64,000 nucleotides of DNA from Tistrella mobilis KA081020-065 (GCF_000264455.2 NC_017956.1:3144001-3208000), one strand, 5' to 3'. Numbered from the stretch's first letter, positions 52,160-62,481 are shown. Program-made: numbers and translations. The notes: generated by a model not told the origin, from the sequence alone.

Positions 52160-53443
52160 TCAGCCGGCGGCGGCCAGGTATTCGCGGGTCAGGATCTTGC
52201 CCTTCTCAACCGCAGGCTGATCAAAGGGATCCACCGCCAGCAGATCGGCCAGAAGGATGGTTTCGATCATCGCCGTCATCATCAGCGCGCCGATCGTCCG
52301 TCCGTCGACCGCATCCAGCTTCATCCGGATGGTCGGGCGGCCTTCGGCGATCAGGCTCTCGGCCGTGGCCCGGGCCTCGGCCGCGATCAGATCGCCCAGG
52401 CTGCGGCCGGCGAGATAGGGAACGCCATAGCGCGTCGCCGCCTCGGGCGTGATCCGCCAGGCCGGCTGCTGCTCCGCCGGCGGCTCGATCACCGTCACCA
52501 GCTTGTCGCGCGGACCGTCGAGATAGAGCTGCAGCTGGCTGTGCTGGTCGGTCGCCCCGCGCGCGAAGACCGGCGCCAGACCAATGCCCTGCTTGCCGAG
52601 GCTTTCCCCCACCAGCTGCCGCCACCACTCGCCGAAGCGGGCCAGCCGGTCGACATAGCCGAACTGCACCGCCTGCGAGACGCCCTTGTGCTGCATCAGC
52701 GCCGCCGTCGCCGCAGCCCCCATCGCCGCCGGGATCTCCGCCGGATCACTCCCGGCAAAGGCCTGGTCGAGAACCGCCGCAGCGCCCTCGCGGATGGCCA
52801 CCGCATCCACGCCGCCCAGCATGGCCGGCAGCAGGCCGACCAGCGACAGCACCGAGAACCGGCCGCCGACATTCGGGTCGTGATCGAAGGTCTCGACGCC
52901 GTAGTCGTTGGCGATCCGGCGCAGCGGCGAGTTGCCGGGCTCCGCCACCACCACCAGCCGCGCGGCCGTCGCATCCCGGCCGAGCGAGGCTTCCATGCGG
53001 TCCAGGACCAGAAGCAGCTGCGCCACCGTCTCGACCGTCCCGCCGGATTTCGACACGGCCAGCACCCGCGTCCCGGCCCAATCCAGGCCGTCCACCAGCC
53101 GGCGGAAGCTCACCGGATCGACATTGTCGGGGGTGTGAATGCGCGGTCCGCGATCCTCGGGATCGCGCAGCTCCAGCAGCGCCTGTGCGCCCAGGCTGGA
53201 GCCGCCGATGCCCAGCACCAGCACATCCGACGCCTCGTCGCGCCAGCGCAGCACCAGCGGCTCCAGAGCCGCCAGATCGTCGCGGGCGGCCGGCAGGCGC
53301 AGCAGGGGCAGGGTTCCGTCGGCCTGACAGCCACGCAGACGCGCCAGTGCCGACCGGGTCTGGTCGAGCAGCGCCCCACATTCCGCCCCGGTATCGGCGA
53401 GGCATCCGGAGAAATCGATCGAGAACGGCAGAGTCTTGGCCAT
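52160..53443 (-). CDS. pgi: Glucose-6-phosphate isomerase, short type
   Basis: A 427-residue isomerase. [19 protein letters not shown] binds the phosphosugar, [18 protein letters not shown] is the second signature, and [19 protein letters not shown] holds the family glutamine-rich segment with the catalytic region. It is the short bacterial form (about 430 residues) rather than the 550-residue E. coli form. ATG 53443 is preferred to ATG 53476, which would overlap the upstream peptidase gene. It interconverts glucose-6-P and fructose-6-P. Confidence 0.92.
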   Translation of the reverse strand: MAKTLPFSIDFSGCLADTGAECGALLDQTRSALARLRGCQADGTLPLLRLPAARDDLAALEPLVLRWRDEASDVLVLGIGGSSLGAQALLELRDPEDRGPRIHTPDNVDPVSFRRLVDGLDWAGTRVLAVSKSGGTVETVAQLLLVLDRMEASLGRDATAARLVVVAEPGNSPLRRIANDYGVETFDHDPNVGGRFSVLSLVGLLPAMLGGVDAVAIREGAAAVLDQAFAGSDPAEIPAAMGAAATAALMQHKGVSQAVQFGYVDRLARFGEWWRQLVGESLGKQGIGLAPVFARGATDQHSQLQLYLDGPRDKLVTVIEPPAEQQPAWRITPEAATRYGVPYLAGRSLGDLIAAEARATAESLIAEGRPTIRMKLDAVDGRTIGALMMTAMIETILLADLLAVDPFDQPAVEKGKILTREYLAAAG

Positions 53444-53472
53444 GATGCTGATGCTTTGTCCTTGTTGGGACG

Positions 53473-54930
53473 TCACTGGGTGCTGTCGGGCGCGGTGCTT
53501 CGGGCACCATTTTCCGAAATCCGGGCGGCGGCGGGAGCGGCGGATCCGGCCCCGTCTGCCGGCTGCCCGACCATCACCACCGACAGCTTGTCGGTATCGA
53601 GCAGCCGCTTCGCCACCCGTTTGACGTCGTCGGCCGTTACCGCCTCAATCAGGCTGCTCCGATCGTCGAGATAGCCGGGCGGCAGATTGTGGATCTGCAT
53701 CGTGACCAGCAGCCCGGCCACAGCACCACTGCCGTCGAGCGACAGCGGGAAGGATCCGGTGAGGTACTTCTTGGCGCCGGCGAGTTCTGCCTCGGTCGGC
53801 CCCCCTTCGGCGAAACGGGCGATCTGATCGCGGATGACCTGAACCGTCTCCCGCGCCCGGTCGTTGCGGGTGGCGGCATAGCCATAGAGCAGGCCGGCCC
53901 GGTCGAGCGGATAGAGCGTGGTGCCGACACTGTAGGCAAGCCCGCGCGTCTCGCGGACTTCCCGGAACAGCCGCGCCGTGAAGGTACCGCCGCCCAGAAT
54001 GTGGTTCATCACGAAGGCCGGGAACCAGTCGGGATCGCTGCGCAGAATGCCCGGCAGGGCGAAGGTGATGACGGTCTGCGGGATCGGCCGGTCGACCACC
54101 GTCTCGCCGAAGAAGCTGGGCGAAACCGGATCGGTCTTCGGCCGGCTGTCGCCCGCAGGCAGGCCTGCGAAGGCCAGATCCACCACCCGCCCGGCCGCCT
54201 CGGGCGTGATGTCGCCCACCACCCCCAGAGTCAGCCGGTTGCGGGTGAACTGACGGGAGACGTAGGCCACCAGATCCTCGTGGGTGAGGGCTGCCACGGT
54301 CTCGCGGGTGCCGTCGGTGTCACGGCCGTATGAATCGGTCGGAAACAGCCCGGCGAGCAGGCTGCGCGAGGCGATCGCCTGCGGGTTTTCGGCCGAGCGT
54401 GCCAGCGAGACCAGCAGCTGCCTGCGGTCGCGCTCGATATCGTCGGCATCGAACCGCGGCGCGGTGAGGGCCAGCCCGACCAGCTTCGCGGCCTCCTCCG
54501 CTTCGGTCGCAAGGCTGCGGAAGCTGCCCGAGAAGGCATCACGATCGACACCGGTCGAGAATTCCACCGCACGTGCGGCCAGCGCATCCTGGAAGGCCGG
54601 ACCATCCATGTCGCCCGCCCCTTCGACCAGAAGGCCCGACGCGAGCGTCGCGGCGCCGGCCTTGGCCGCCGGTTCGATCCGGGTACCACCCGCAAAGGCG
54701 AAATCGACGGTGACCACCGGAAGCTCCGACACCTGTACCAGCCAGAAGGGGATACCCTGCGGGCTGGTGAGCGTGCGGATGTCGAGCGCGCGTGCCGCCG
54801 GCACCGGCCCGATCACCACCAGCAGCACCAGCGCGGTCAGGATGGTGCCGATCATACGCAGGCCGAGGCGCCGCACCTCGTGACCAATCGGCGACATGTG
54901 ACGACGGAAAGACGACAGGGTGGTGATCAA
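53473..54930 (-). CDS. M16 peptidase-like protein, non-catalytic subunit
   Basis: A 485-residue exported protein of the M16 fold with signal sequence (MIGTILTALVLLVVIGPVPAARA). The HxxEH zinc motif is absent: the aligned region is GGTRIEPAAKAGAATLASGLL. FRSLATEAEEAAKLVGLALTAPRFD and ETRGLAYSVGTTLYPLDRAG are retained. It is the partner of the active M16 protein encoded directly upstream (54927-54930 overlap), a heterodimer arrangement seen in many alphaproteobacteria. The start could be 54930 or Met26. Confidence 0.87.
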   Translation of the reverse strand: MITTLSSFRRHMSPIGHEVRRLGLRMIGTILTALVLLVVIGPVPAARALDIRTLTSPQGIPFWLVQVSELPVVTVDFAFAGGTRIEPAAKAGAATLASGLLVEGAGDMDGPAFQDALAARAVEFSTGVDRDAFSGSFRSLATEAEEAAKLVGLALTAPRFDADDIERDRRQLLVSLARSAENPQAIASRSLLAGLFPTDSYGRDTDGTRETVAALTHEDLVAYVSRQFTRNRLTLGVVGDITPEAAGRVVDLAFAGLPAGDSRPKTDPVSPSFFGETVVDRPIPQTVITFALPGILRSDPDWFPAFVMNHILGGGTFTARLFREVRETRGLAYSVGTTLYPLDRAGLLYGYAATRNDRARETVQVIRDQIARFAEGGPTEAELAGAKKYLTGSFPLSLDGSGAVAGLLVTMQIHNLPPGYLDDRSSLIEAVTADDVKRVAKRLLDTDKLSVVMVGQPADGAGSAAPAAARISENGARSTAPDSTQ

Positions 54931-56507
54931 TGGACGGTCCCCTCGCTGGAGGGCGGGGTCACGGCCGTGGCCGCAACGGCGGGTGCGGGATCGTCGACAC
55001 CCAGCCCTTCAGGCAGCAGCACGCCGGTCGCCGTGCCCTGATCGGGCCCCATCACCGCCCGCAGGGCTTCCATGCCCTGATCGCCGGTGATCGCCGCCAC
55101 ACGCTGCGGCCAGGTCTCGATCCGTTCCAGCGTCTCGCCGGTGGCAAGGGCCGCCCCCACCATATTGGCGGTGGACGACACGCTGTCGCGGGCATAGACG
55201 GCATCGGCCAGCATCCGGGTGCGGGCACGTTCCAGCACGTCGGGGGCGACGCCCTGTTTCAGGATGTCGGCCAGCGCGCGGCCGACCGCCGCTTCAAGTC
55301 TGGTGATCGACACACCCGGCGCCGGGGCTGCATAGACCATCAGCTGGCCTTCGTCGCGCGCGCCGGCGTAATAGGCCCCGGCCTGGACGGCGACGCCTTC
55401 ATCCACCACCAGCCGGCGGTAGAGCGGCGAGGTCGAGCTGCCGCCCATGGCGAAGGTCATGAGGTCCAGCGCCTCTTCGCGGTCGCGGCCGAAGACATCG
55501 GCACGGGGCACCAGCCAGGAGCGGCGCCACGAGGGCGAGGCCACGCCGGCGGCGTCCTGCACCAGCCGGCGGTCGCCCACCAGCGGCGCCGGCGCCGGAC
55601 GCACGCGCTTCGCCTCGTCGAAGCCGGCGGTATCCGGGATCCGGCCATAGGTCTCGGCGGCCAGGCGGAAGACGTCTTCTGCCCGGACGTCGCCTGCGAC
55701 CACGACGATGGCGGCGGAAGGGTGGTAATGCGCCTTGTAGAAGGCCACCGCATCATCGCGGTCCAGCGTCTTCAGCTCGTCCGGCCAACCGATCACCGGC
55801 CGGCCATAGGGGTGGCCGGCATAGACCATGGCCCGATAGGCCTCGCCGAACCGGGTCTGGGGATCGTTGTCGGTGCGGCTGCGACGCTCCTCGATCACCA
55901 CCTGCAGTTCGGTTTTGGTGTCTTCGGGCCGAAGCCTCAGCCCGGTCATCCGGTCGGCTTCGAGCCGCATGACCAGATCGAGCCGGTCGGCCGCGATGTT
56001 CTGGTAATAGGCGGTGTAGTCGTAAGAGGTGAAGGCGTTGTCGCGGCCGCCATTCTCGGCGATCAGCCGCGAGAATTCATCGCCCGAGGTCTGCTCGGTG
56101 CCCTTGAACATCAGATGTTCCAGGAAATGGGCGATACCCGAGCGGCGGGCCGGCTCGTCCGCCGCACCCACCCGGTACCAGACCATGTGCGAAACCACCG
56201 GCATCCGATGGTCTTCGACCACCACGACGGTGAGCCCGTTCTCCAGCACCCGGCTCTTCGCGCCGAGCAGAGGCGTCGCCGCCTCGGCGGCGGCAGTGGC
56301 GGTCGCTGCGGCGATCGACGGCGAGGTTGCGGCAAGGGCTGGCGCCGCTGCCAGCAGGACCGGGGCGGCCATCAGGGCCGACGTCACCAGCAGCGATGCG
56401 ACCAGCCGCCCGGGACGCAATCCACGCCGGGCGGGTGATGGGGACGCAGACAAGCGTCGTCTCCTCTTCGGTTGACCGGCCGCGCGGGGCACATGCGGCC
56501 GCATCAC
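54927..56507 (-). CDS. M16 zinc peptidase, catalytic subunit
   Basis: A 526-residue exported peptidase. A long N-terminus leads to a signal sequence (VASLLVTSALMAAPVLLAAAPALAA), then the inverted zinc motif SGIAHFLEHLMFKGTE with HxxEH and the downstream Glu in LVMRLEADRM. It degrades peptides in the periplasm. Operon position between the DUF3035 and pgi genes is conserved in related bacteria. The start may be downstream, since the first 35 residues are low-complexity. Confidence 0.9.
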   Translation of the reverse strand: MMRPHVPRAAGQPKRRRRLSASPSPARRGLRPGRLVASLLVTSALMAAPVLLAAAPALAATSPSIAAATATAAAEAATPLLGAKSRVLENGLTVVVVEDHRMPVVSHMVWYRVGAADEPARRSGIAHFLEHLMFKGTEQTSGDEFSRLIAENGGRDNAFTSYDYTAYYQNIAADRLDLVMRLEADRMTGLRLRPEDTKTELQVVIEERRSRTDNDPQTRFGEAYRAMVYAGHPYGRPVIGWPDELKTLDRDDAVAFYKAHYHPSAAIVVVAGDVRAEDVFRLAAETYGRIPDTAGFDEAKRVRPAPAPLVGDRRLVQDAAGVASPSWRRSWLVPRADVFGRDREEALDLMTFAMGGSSTSPLYRRLVVDEGVAVQAGAYYAGARDEGQLMVYAAPAPGVSITRLEAAVGRALADILKQGVAPDVLERARTRMLADAVYARDSVSSTANMVGAALATGETLERIETWPQRVAAITGDQGMEALRAVMGPDQGTATGVLLPEGLGVDDPAPAVAATAVTPPSSEGTVH

Positions 56508-56569
56508 AGGATGGGCCTCGACGGCGGCCGGTGCAACCCCGCCCGGATGACGACAGCGGCTCGTGTCGC

Positions 56570-57124
56570 TCAGAAGATGCCTTCAAGCAGGCCGCGGCGC
56601 TTGCGCTCGATGATCGGCGTCTCGCCGGTGTCGATCGGCCGGCCGACCGCCTGATTGGTCTGCAGGCGGCGCTGCTCGGCACCGGCATCGATCACGGTGC
56701 CCGGCTGCTCGCGCTCCTGCCAGAACAGCAGATCGTCGACGAAGCTCTCGCTCGCCTCGGCCAGCTGGGTGTTCTCCTGCGCGATGGTCGCGCGGATCGA
56801 CGGATCCGCCCGGTCACCACCGGTCCGGGCCAGCACCGCCTGGTCGAGCGGATCGATGCCGTTGGCCACCGGTGCCGCAGCCGGCGCCGTGCCGGTCAGC
56901 GCCTGGCGCGCCGTCTGGGCGGGCGTCGCCTCCTGCGGGCGCGGCGCACCGGGCTCTGGCGGGCGCAGATCGTAATTCGGCGGCAGAACGAGCGGTGCGC
57001 GCGGCACGACGGCAAATTCGTCGGGCGCCCGCTTGTTGAGGCCCAGGGTCTCGCGCGCCGAATCACAGGCGGCCAGGCCGACGCTCAGAATGGCGATCAC
57101 CGACAACGCGGTCAGGCGGCTCAT
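56570..57124 (-). CDS. DUF3035 lipoprotein
   Basis: A 184-residue protein. The signal peptide MSRLTALSVIAILSVGLAACDS carries a lipobox LAAC. The mature part has the DUF3035 core ARETLGLNKRAPDEFAVVPRAPLVLPPNYDLRPP, a Pro/Ala-rich middle and a basic end KRRGLLEGIF. GGGAG stands 9 bases before ATG 57124. Located between lspA and an M16 peptidase, as in related alphaproteobacteria. Probably an envelope lipoprotein; precise role unknown. Confidence 0.85.
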   Translation of the reverse strand: MSRLTALSVIAILSVGLAACDSARETLGLNKRAPDEFAVVPRAPLVLPPNYDLRPPEPGAPRPQEATPAQTARQALTGTAPAAAPVANGIDPLDQAVLARTGGDRADPSIRATIAQENTQLAEASESFVDDLLFWQEREQPGTVIDAGAEQRRLQTNQAVGRPIDTGETPIIERKRRGLLEGIF

Positions 57125-57213
57125 GCGGTCTGCTCCCTCATCCCGTCCAAGGGCCCGAAGCCCGGGGACAGCGTCCATGATAGGCGACAGGAGGCGGATC
57201 TTCGCCCCCCTGG

Positions 57214-57750
57214 TCAGGTCTTTTCCGGGCCGGCCGGATCGCGGCCGAACAGGCCGTCCACCAACAGCAGGATCACGCCGAGCGTGATGCCGGCATCGGC
57301 GATGTTGAAGGCGGGCCAGTGCCAGCCGGCATAGTGGACATCCAGGAAGTCCACCACCGCACCGATCCGGACCCGGTCGAGCGCATTGCCGATGGCGCCG
57401 CCGGCCACGAAACCCAGCCCCAGCGCCGTCAGCGGCCGCTCGCCCTTCCAGGCCCAGCGGCCGAGGAGAACGGCCACCACCGTCGCCATCACCGCCAGCC
57501 CCCAGCGGGCAAGCTCGCCATGCTGGGCCAACATACCGAAACTGACCCCGCGATTGAACACGAGTGTCAGGTTGAAGAAGAAGGTGACGACGACGCCGTC
57601 ACCCGGCATGTCGAAGGCGGCGAGCGCCAGCTGCTTGGTGATCTGGTCGGCCAGGAACACCAGCAGGAAGCCCACGACCAGCATGCGCCGGCTGCGGGCC
57701 CTCGCCGCCTGGTGCCAGGCCGCCTCGGCCACCGATCCCCGTTCAGCCAT
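57214..57750 (-). CDS. lspA: Prolipoprotein signal peptidase
   Basis: A 178-residue, four-span aspartic peptidase. FFNLTLVFNRGVSFGML, GNALDRVRIGAVVDFLDV (first catalytic Asp) and FNIADAGITLGVILLL (second) are the family motifs. It matures lipoproteins such as its neighbour DUF3035. The N-terminus overlaps the ileS stop by 8 bases; a frame reaching 57987 lies within ileS. Confidence 0.94.
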   Translation of the reverse strand: MAERGSVAEAAWHQAARARSRRMLVVGFLLVFLADQITKQLALAAFDMPGDGVVVTFFFNLTLVFNRGVSFGMLAQHGELARWGLAVMATVVAVLLGRWAWKGERPLTALGLGFVAGGAIGNALDRVRIGAVVDFLDVHYAGWHWPAFNIADAGITLGVILLLVDGLFGRDPAGPEKT

Positions 57751-60559
57751 GGGCCACGGCATCCGCACAGCGGTCGCACAGCTCCGGATGATCGGCATGG
57801 GTGCCGACCTCGGGCAGGACCTTCCAGCACCGGGCGCATTTCTCGCCATCTGCCCGGCCGACCACCACGGCCACGCCCGGCACGTCGTCCAGCCGGAAGG
57901 CATCGGCCGGGGCATCGCCGCCGGTGAGCGTGGCGTCAGAGGTGATCGACAGCTCGGCCGGATCCAGCCCGTCGAAGACATGGGCATGTTCCGGCGCCAG
58001 CCAGACGGTCGGATGCGCCTCGAGGCTCGCCCGGATACGCTTCTCGCGGCGCTCCACCTCGATCGCGCCGGTGATCACCCGGCGGATCTGACGGACCCGC
58101 CGCCAGCGATCGGCCAGCGCGTCGTTGCGCCAGGCGTCGTCGGTGTCGGGGAAGATCCGGCGATGCACGCTCTCGCCCTCGGGCACCTGGCCCTCGGGGA
58201 AGCGGGCGAGCCAGGCTTCCTCGGCCGTGAACACCAGGATCGGCGCCGACCAGACGGTCAGACGATCGAACAGCAGGTCCATCACGGTGCGGGTCGCCCG
58301 GCGGCGGATGCTGTCGGGCGCGTCGCAATAGAGCACGTCCTTGCGGACGTCGAAATAGAAGGCCGACAGGTCGACGGCGCAGAAATTGTGCAGCAGCGTC
58401 GCCATGGTGTGGAAGTCATAGGCCGCGATCGCCTTGCGGATCTGGCCGTCCAGCTCCCACAGCCGGTGCAGGATGAAGCGCTCCAGCTCGGGCATCTCGG
58501 CCAGGGGCAGGCGCTCGGCCTCGGTGAAGCCGTCGAGCGCGCCCAGCAGATAGCGGAAGGTGTTGCGCAGCCGGCGATAGGCATCGGCCTGCGAGGACAG
58601 GATCTCCTTGGAGATGCGCACATCCTGCGAATAGTCGGCCGACACCACCCAGAGCCTGAGGATGTCGGCGCCGTACTGTTCGATCACCTGCTGGGGGGCG
58701 ATGACGTTGCCGACCGATTTCGACATCTTGCGGCCTTCGCCGTCGAGCACGAAACCATGGGTCAGCACCGCTTCATAGGGCGCCGTGCCGCGGGTGCCGC
58801 AGGATTCGAGCAGCGACGACTGGAACCAGCCGCGATGCTGATCCGAGCCTTCGAGATAGAGCGAGGCCGGCCACTTCAGGTCGTTGCGGCCTTCAAGCGT
58901 GAAGGAATGGGTCGAGCCACTGTCGAACCAGACATCCAGGATGTCGGTGACCTGCTCGTAATCCTCGGGGTTGCGGCCCTTGCCGAGGAATTCGGCCGGA
59001 TCGCGGGTATACCAGGCCTCTGCGCCCTCTTCGGCCACCGCGATCGCCACCCGGTCGATGACCTCGGGATCGCGCAGCGGTTCACCGGTCTTCCGGTCCA
59101 CGAACACGGTGATCGGCACACCCCAGGCGCGCTGACGCGAGACCAGCCAGTCGGGACGGGTTTCCACCATCGAGCGGATGCGGTTGCGCCCGGTCTCGGG
59201 CACCCAGCGCACCTGATCGATCGCGGCCAGCGCCTTCTCGCGCAGCCGGGCATGCTCCATCGAGATGAACCACTGGCGAGTGGCGCGGAAGATGACCGGC
59301 GCCTTGGACCGCCAGGAATGCGGATAGCTGTGGCGCAGCCTGCCACGGGCAAGCAGCGCGCCCGCCCCGGTCAGCTCGTCGCACATCCGGTCGTCGACCT
59401 TGAAGACATGGTCGCCGGCGAAGATCGGCACCTGATCGGTATAGGTGCCGTCCTCGGCCACCGTGTCCGGCACCTCCAGCCCGAAGGCACGGCCCAGCAG
59501 GAAGTCTTCCTCGCCATGGCCGGGGGCGGTGTGGACAAGGCCGGTGCCCTGCTCGGTGGTGACATGGTCGCCCGGCAGCAGCGGCACTTCGAAATCATAG
59601 CCGCGGCCATGGAAGGGATGGGCGCAGACGGCGCCTTCGAAGGCGCTGCCCTTGAAGGTGGCGACCACCTCATGGCCGGTGATGCCGGCCTCGGCCAGCA
59701 CCTGAGCGGCCAGCGCCTCAGCCAGCACCAGCACCTCGCCCATGCGGGCGAGCGAGCCGTCGGCGATGCCGGTCACGCGGATCGCGACATAGTCGAGATC
59801 CGGGCCATAGGCGACTGCGCGGTTGCCGGGGATGGTCCAGGGGGTGGTGGTCCAGATCAGGACCGCGGCCCCGTCCAGCGCCGGATGGGTGGCCTTCACC
59901 ACCGGGAAGCGCACGGTGATCGTGGTCGAGGTCTTGTCGTGATATTCGATCTCGGCCTCGGCCAGCGCGGTCTTTTCGACCGGCGACCACATCACGGCCT
60001 GGGGGCCGCGATAGAGCTGACCGGAGGTGAGGAACTTGCCCAGCTCCCGCACGATCTGCGCCTCGGCGCTGAAGGTCATCGTGAGATAGGGCCGTTCCCA
60101 GTCGCCGAGGACGCCCAGGCGCTTGAACTCTTCGCGCTGCACATCGATCCAGTGGCTCGCGAATTCACGGCATTCGCGGCGGAACTCGACCAGCGGCACT
60201 TCGTCCTTGTTCCGGCCCTTCTCGCGATAGCGCTTCTCGATCTCCCACTCGATCGGCAGACCGTGGCAATCCCAGCCGGGGACGTAGGGTGCATCGCGGC
60301 CCTGCATCTGCTGGCAGCGGCTGATCACGTCCTTCAGGATCTTGTTCAGCGCATGGCCGATATGGAGATGGCCGTTCGCATAGGGCGGCCCGTCATGGAG
60401 CACGAAGCGCTCGCGGTCCCGGCCGTCTTCGCGCAGGCGTGCATAAAGGTCCTGGCCGGACCAGCGGTCGAGCAGACCGGGTTCGTTGGCCGGCAGGTTG
60501 CCGCGCATGGGGAAACGGGTCTGGGGCAGGAAAACCGAGGCTTTGTAGTCCACGCTCAT
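57743..60559 (-). CDS. ileS: Isoleucyl-tRNA synthetase
   Basis: A 938-residue class I synthetase. PYANGHLHIGHALNK carries HIGH near residue 65, and KMSKSVGN lies near residue 610. The editing domain contains WTTTPWTIPGN. The C-terminal zinc finger has CARCWKVLPEVG and CDRC. Length and domain order match the bacterial IleS. ATG 60559 (MSVDYKASVFLPQT) is preferred to 60604. It starts the ileS-lspA run. Confidence 0.96.
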   Translation of the reverse strand: MSVDYKASVFLPQTRFPMRGNLPANEPGLLDRWSGQDLYARLREDGRDRERFVLHDGPPYANGHLHIGHALNKILKDVISRCQQMQGRDAPYVPGWDCHGLPIEWEIEKRYREKGRNKDEVPLVEFRRECREFASHWIDVQREEFKRLGVLGDWERPYLTMTFSAEAQIVRELGKFLTSGQLYRGPQAVMWSPVEKTALAEAEIEYHDKTSTTITVRFPVVKATHPALDGAAVLIWTTTPWTIPGNRAVAYGPDLDYVAIRVTGIADGSLARMGEVLVLAEALAAQVLAEAGITGHEVVATFKGSAFEGAVCAHPFHGRGYDFEVPLLPGDHVTTEQGTGLVHTAPGHGEEDFLLGRAFGLEVPDTVAEDGTYTDQVPIFAGDHVFKVDDRMCDELTGAGALLARGRLRHSYPHSWRSKAPVIFRATRQWFISMEHARLREKALAAIDQVRWVPETGRNRIRSMVETRPDWLVSRQRAWGVPITVFVDRKTGEPLRDPEVIDRVAIAVAEEGAEAWYTRDPAEFLGKGRNPEDYEQVTDILDVWFDSGSTHSFTLEGRNDLKWPASLYLEGSDQHRGWFQSSLLESCGTRGTAPYEAVLTHGFVLDGEGRKMSKSVGNVIAPQQVIEQYGADILRLWVVSADYSQDVRISKEILSSQADAYRRLRNTFRYLLGALDGFTEAERLPLAEMPELERFILHRLWELDGQIRKAIAAYDFHTMATLLHNFCAVDLSAFYFDVRKDVLYCDAPDSIRRRATRTVMDLLFDRLTVWSAPILVFTAEEAWLARFPEGQVPEGESVHRRIFPDTDDAWRNDALADRWRRVRQIRRVITGAIEVERREKRIRASLEAHPTVWLAPEHAHVFDGLDPAELSITSDATLTGGDAPADAFRLDDVPGVAVVVGRADGEKCARCWKVLPEVGTHADHPELCDRCADAVAHG

Positions 60560-60686
60560 CGAGGTCCGGCCCTTCCGGGCTTCAGGTTGGTGACGGGGAG
60601 ACACCGGCCGGCGGAATGCACGGCCGATGGCATAAGGGCAGGCACGCCCGAACCCGGGCGGGCCGCATCATGCCATGGGGCGAGGC

Positions 60687-61664
60687 TCATGGATAGCGCC
60701 GGTCGGCTGCCCTGGCGAGAAGCGATCGCGCCTGTTCGGCATCGGCGGCGATCTGGGCCTTCAGGGCCTCGATCCCGTCGAAGCGGCGCTCGGGACGAAT
60801 GCGCTCGATGAAGGCGATCTCCACCCGCCGGCCGTAAAGATCGCCGGCAAAATCGAAGAGATGCGCCTCGAGCAGCAGGTCGCGCTTGTCGAAGGTGGGG
60901 CGGCGGCCGAAATTGGCAACACCGCCGAAATGGCCGCCGGGCAGCACCTCGCCACCGGGACCGCGGCCGGGTGCGACATTCACCCGGATCGCATAGACAC
61001 CGGTCGCCGGCTCGACATAGCGGCCGATCGCGACATTGGCGGTGGGAAAACCGATGGTCCGCCCGCGCCGGTCGCCGCCGCGCACCCGGCCCGACACCGA
61101 CCAGGGCCGGCCGAGCAGGCGGGCGGCACGCACCATGTCGCCCCCGGTGATCGCGGCGCGGATGGCGGTGGACGAAAAGATCGTGTCGCCATCGGCGCGC
61201 GGCTCCACCACCGACAGGCTGAAGCCATGGGCCTGGGCGGCGGCTTCCAGCATCTTGGCATCGCCGCCCCGGCCCTTGCCGAAGACGAAATCATGGCCGA
61301 TGGAGAGATGGGCGACGCGCAGCCCGCGCCACAGCACCCGCTCCACGAAGTCTTCGGCCGGCATGGCGGCCAGCAGGCGGTCGAAGCGCAGCATGAACAC
61401 CGCGGCGATGCCGGCATCGTCCAGCACACGCAGTTTGTCGGCCGGGGTCTGCAGCCGGCCGGGCGCCCGATCGGGCTGCAGCACGCTGCGGGGGTGGGGC
61501 TCGAAGGTGAGCACCGCCGGCCGGGTGTTGAGGCGGCGTGCGGCCGATTCCGCGGCGCCGATCACCGCCTGATGGCCGCGATGCACACCGTCGAAATTCC
61601 CGAGCGCCACGGCAAGACCGCGTGCCTCGGGGCCCAAACCTTCGAAACGTCTGTAGAGCCGCAT
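60687..61664 (-). CDS. ribF: Bifunctional riboflavin kinase / FAD synthetase
   Basis: A 325-residue enzyme. The adenylyltransferase domain has ALGNFDGVHRGHQAVI near residue 22 and IGHDFVFGKGRGGDAKML near 128. The kinase domain has GDRRGRTIGFPTANVAIG near 205 and ends with the ERRFDGIEALKAQIAADAEQARSLL helix. It makes FMN and FAD. The 127-base gap to ileS has no gene. Confidence 0.93.
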   Translation of the reverse strand: MRLYRRFEGLGPEARGLAVALGNFDGVHRGHQAVIGAAESAARRLNTRPAVLTFEPHPRSVLQPDRAPGRLQTPADKLRVLDDAGIAAVFMLRFDRLLAAMPAEDFVERVLWRGLRVAHLSIGHDFVFGKGRGGDAKMLEAAAQAHGFSLSVVEPRADGDTIFSSTAIRAAITGGDMVRAARLLGRPWSVSGRVRGGDRRGRTIGFPTANVAIGRYVEPATGVYAIRVNVAPGRGPGGEVLPGGHFGGVANFGRRPTFDKRDLLLEAHLFDFAGDLYGRRVEIAFIERIRPERRFDGIEALKAQIAADAEQARSLLARAADRRYP

Positions 61665-61743
61665 TCCCCGTCCATGTGTCCGGCCCCGGGCAGGCGGGGC
61701 GATGGGTCGCGCGGACCGCCGCCGCCCCGCCCGGGCCGGCGGA

Positions 61744-62193
61744 TCAGCCGGCGGCAGCGAGTGCGGCCGCGCGGGCCGGCACCATGACCTTGGTGATGCC
61801 GTCGACGACGACCGTGCCGCCCACCAGGCATTCGGTGGCGAGCGTCACGCGCCGGCGCGCCGGATCGATCTCGTTCACCCGGACCAGTGCCGTCACCGTG
61901 TCGCCGATGCGCACGGGCGCGCGGTACCGGAAGCTCTGGTCGACCAGGATGGCGCCGGGCCCGGGCAGTCTGGTTCCGAGAACCGCGGAAATCAAGCTCG
62001 TGGTGAAGGCGCCGTGGGCGATACGGCCCTTGAACGGCGTCGTCTGTGCGAAGTCCTCGTCCAGATGGACCGGGTTGTGATCGCCCGAAATGTCGGCAAA
62101 GGCCCGCACATCGGCGTCGGTCACGGTATGGGAGATCGTCGACTCCATGCCGACGGTCATGTCTTCGAGGCTCAGGCCGCTGATCGCGGTCAT
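61744..62193 (-). CDS. MaoC-like (R)-specific enoyl-CoA hydratase
   Basis: A 149-residue hotdog-fold hydratase. DADVRAFADISGDHNPVHLDEDFAQTTPFKGRIAHG includes the Asp and His of the hydratase 2 motif. It resembles PhaJ, which feeds (R)-3-hydroxyacyl-CoA to polyester synthesis or acts in other CoA routes. AAAGGT precedes ATG 62193. A promoter and dyad lie upstream at 62333-62370. No pha gene is in the window. Confidence 0.85.
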   Translation of the reverse strand: MTAISGLSLEDMTVGMESTISHTVTDADVRAFADISGDHNPVHLDEDFAQTTPFKGRIAHGAFTTSLISAVLGTRLPGPGAILVDQSFRYRAPVRIGDTVTALVRVNEIDPARRRVTLATECLVGGTVVVDGITKVMVPARAAALAAAG

Positions 62194-62332
62194 GGGAACC
62201 AGACCTTTCGATACTGCGCCCGGTCGCGCGCGGCCGGACCCGTCATGCTCTCCACGAGCCCGCGGGCGGGCCGCGGGCGACTGCATTCTCGTCCGGTGGC
62301 AGGGCGATGCCGGCCCCGGTCCCTTGTTTTAT

Positions 62333-62370
62333 GTGCAGTGCACTATAAACCGGGCCGGCAGGTGGAGCAA
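62333..62370 (-). promoter_or_regulatory. Promoter with GTGCA dyad for the MaoC gene
   Basis: On the minus strand TTGCTC (62365-62370) and TATAGT (62342-62347) are spaced 17 bases, a good sigma-70-type match at the -10. The dyad GTGCA-G-TGCAC (62333-62343), with TTTAT and ATAAA flanks, covers the expected transcription start. A repressor binding there is likely; no regulator gene is adjacent. Confidence 0.5.
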
Positions 62371-62481
62371 GTGGCACATGGCGGGCAGAAATGGGCACTC
62401 GATACGGATACAACCGCCGAATGCCCATTCAGAGTATCATGATGTCCATAAATCGTGCCTGACGGTAATATCCGTACAAAC

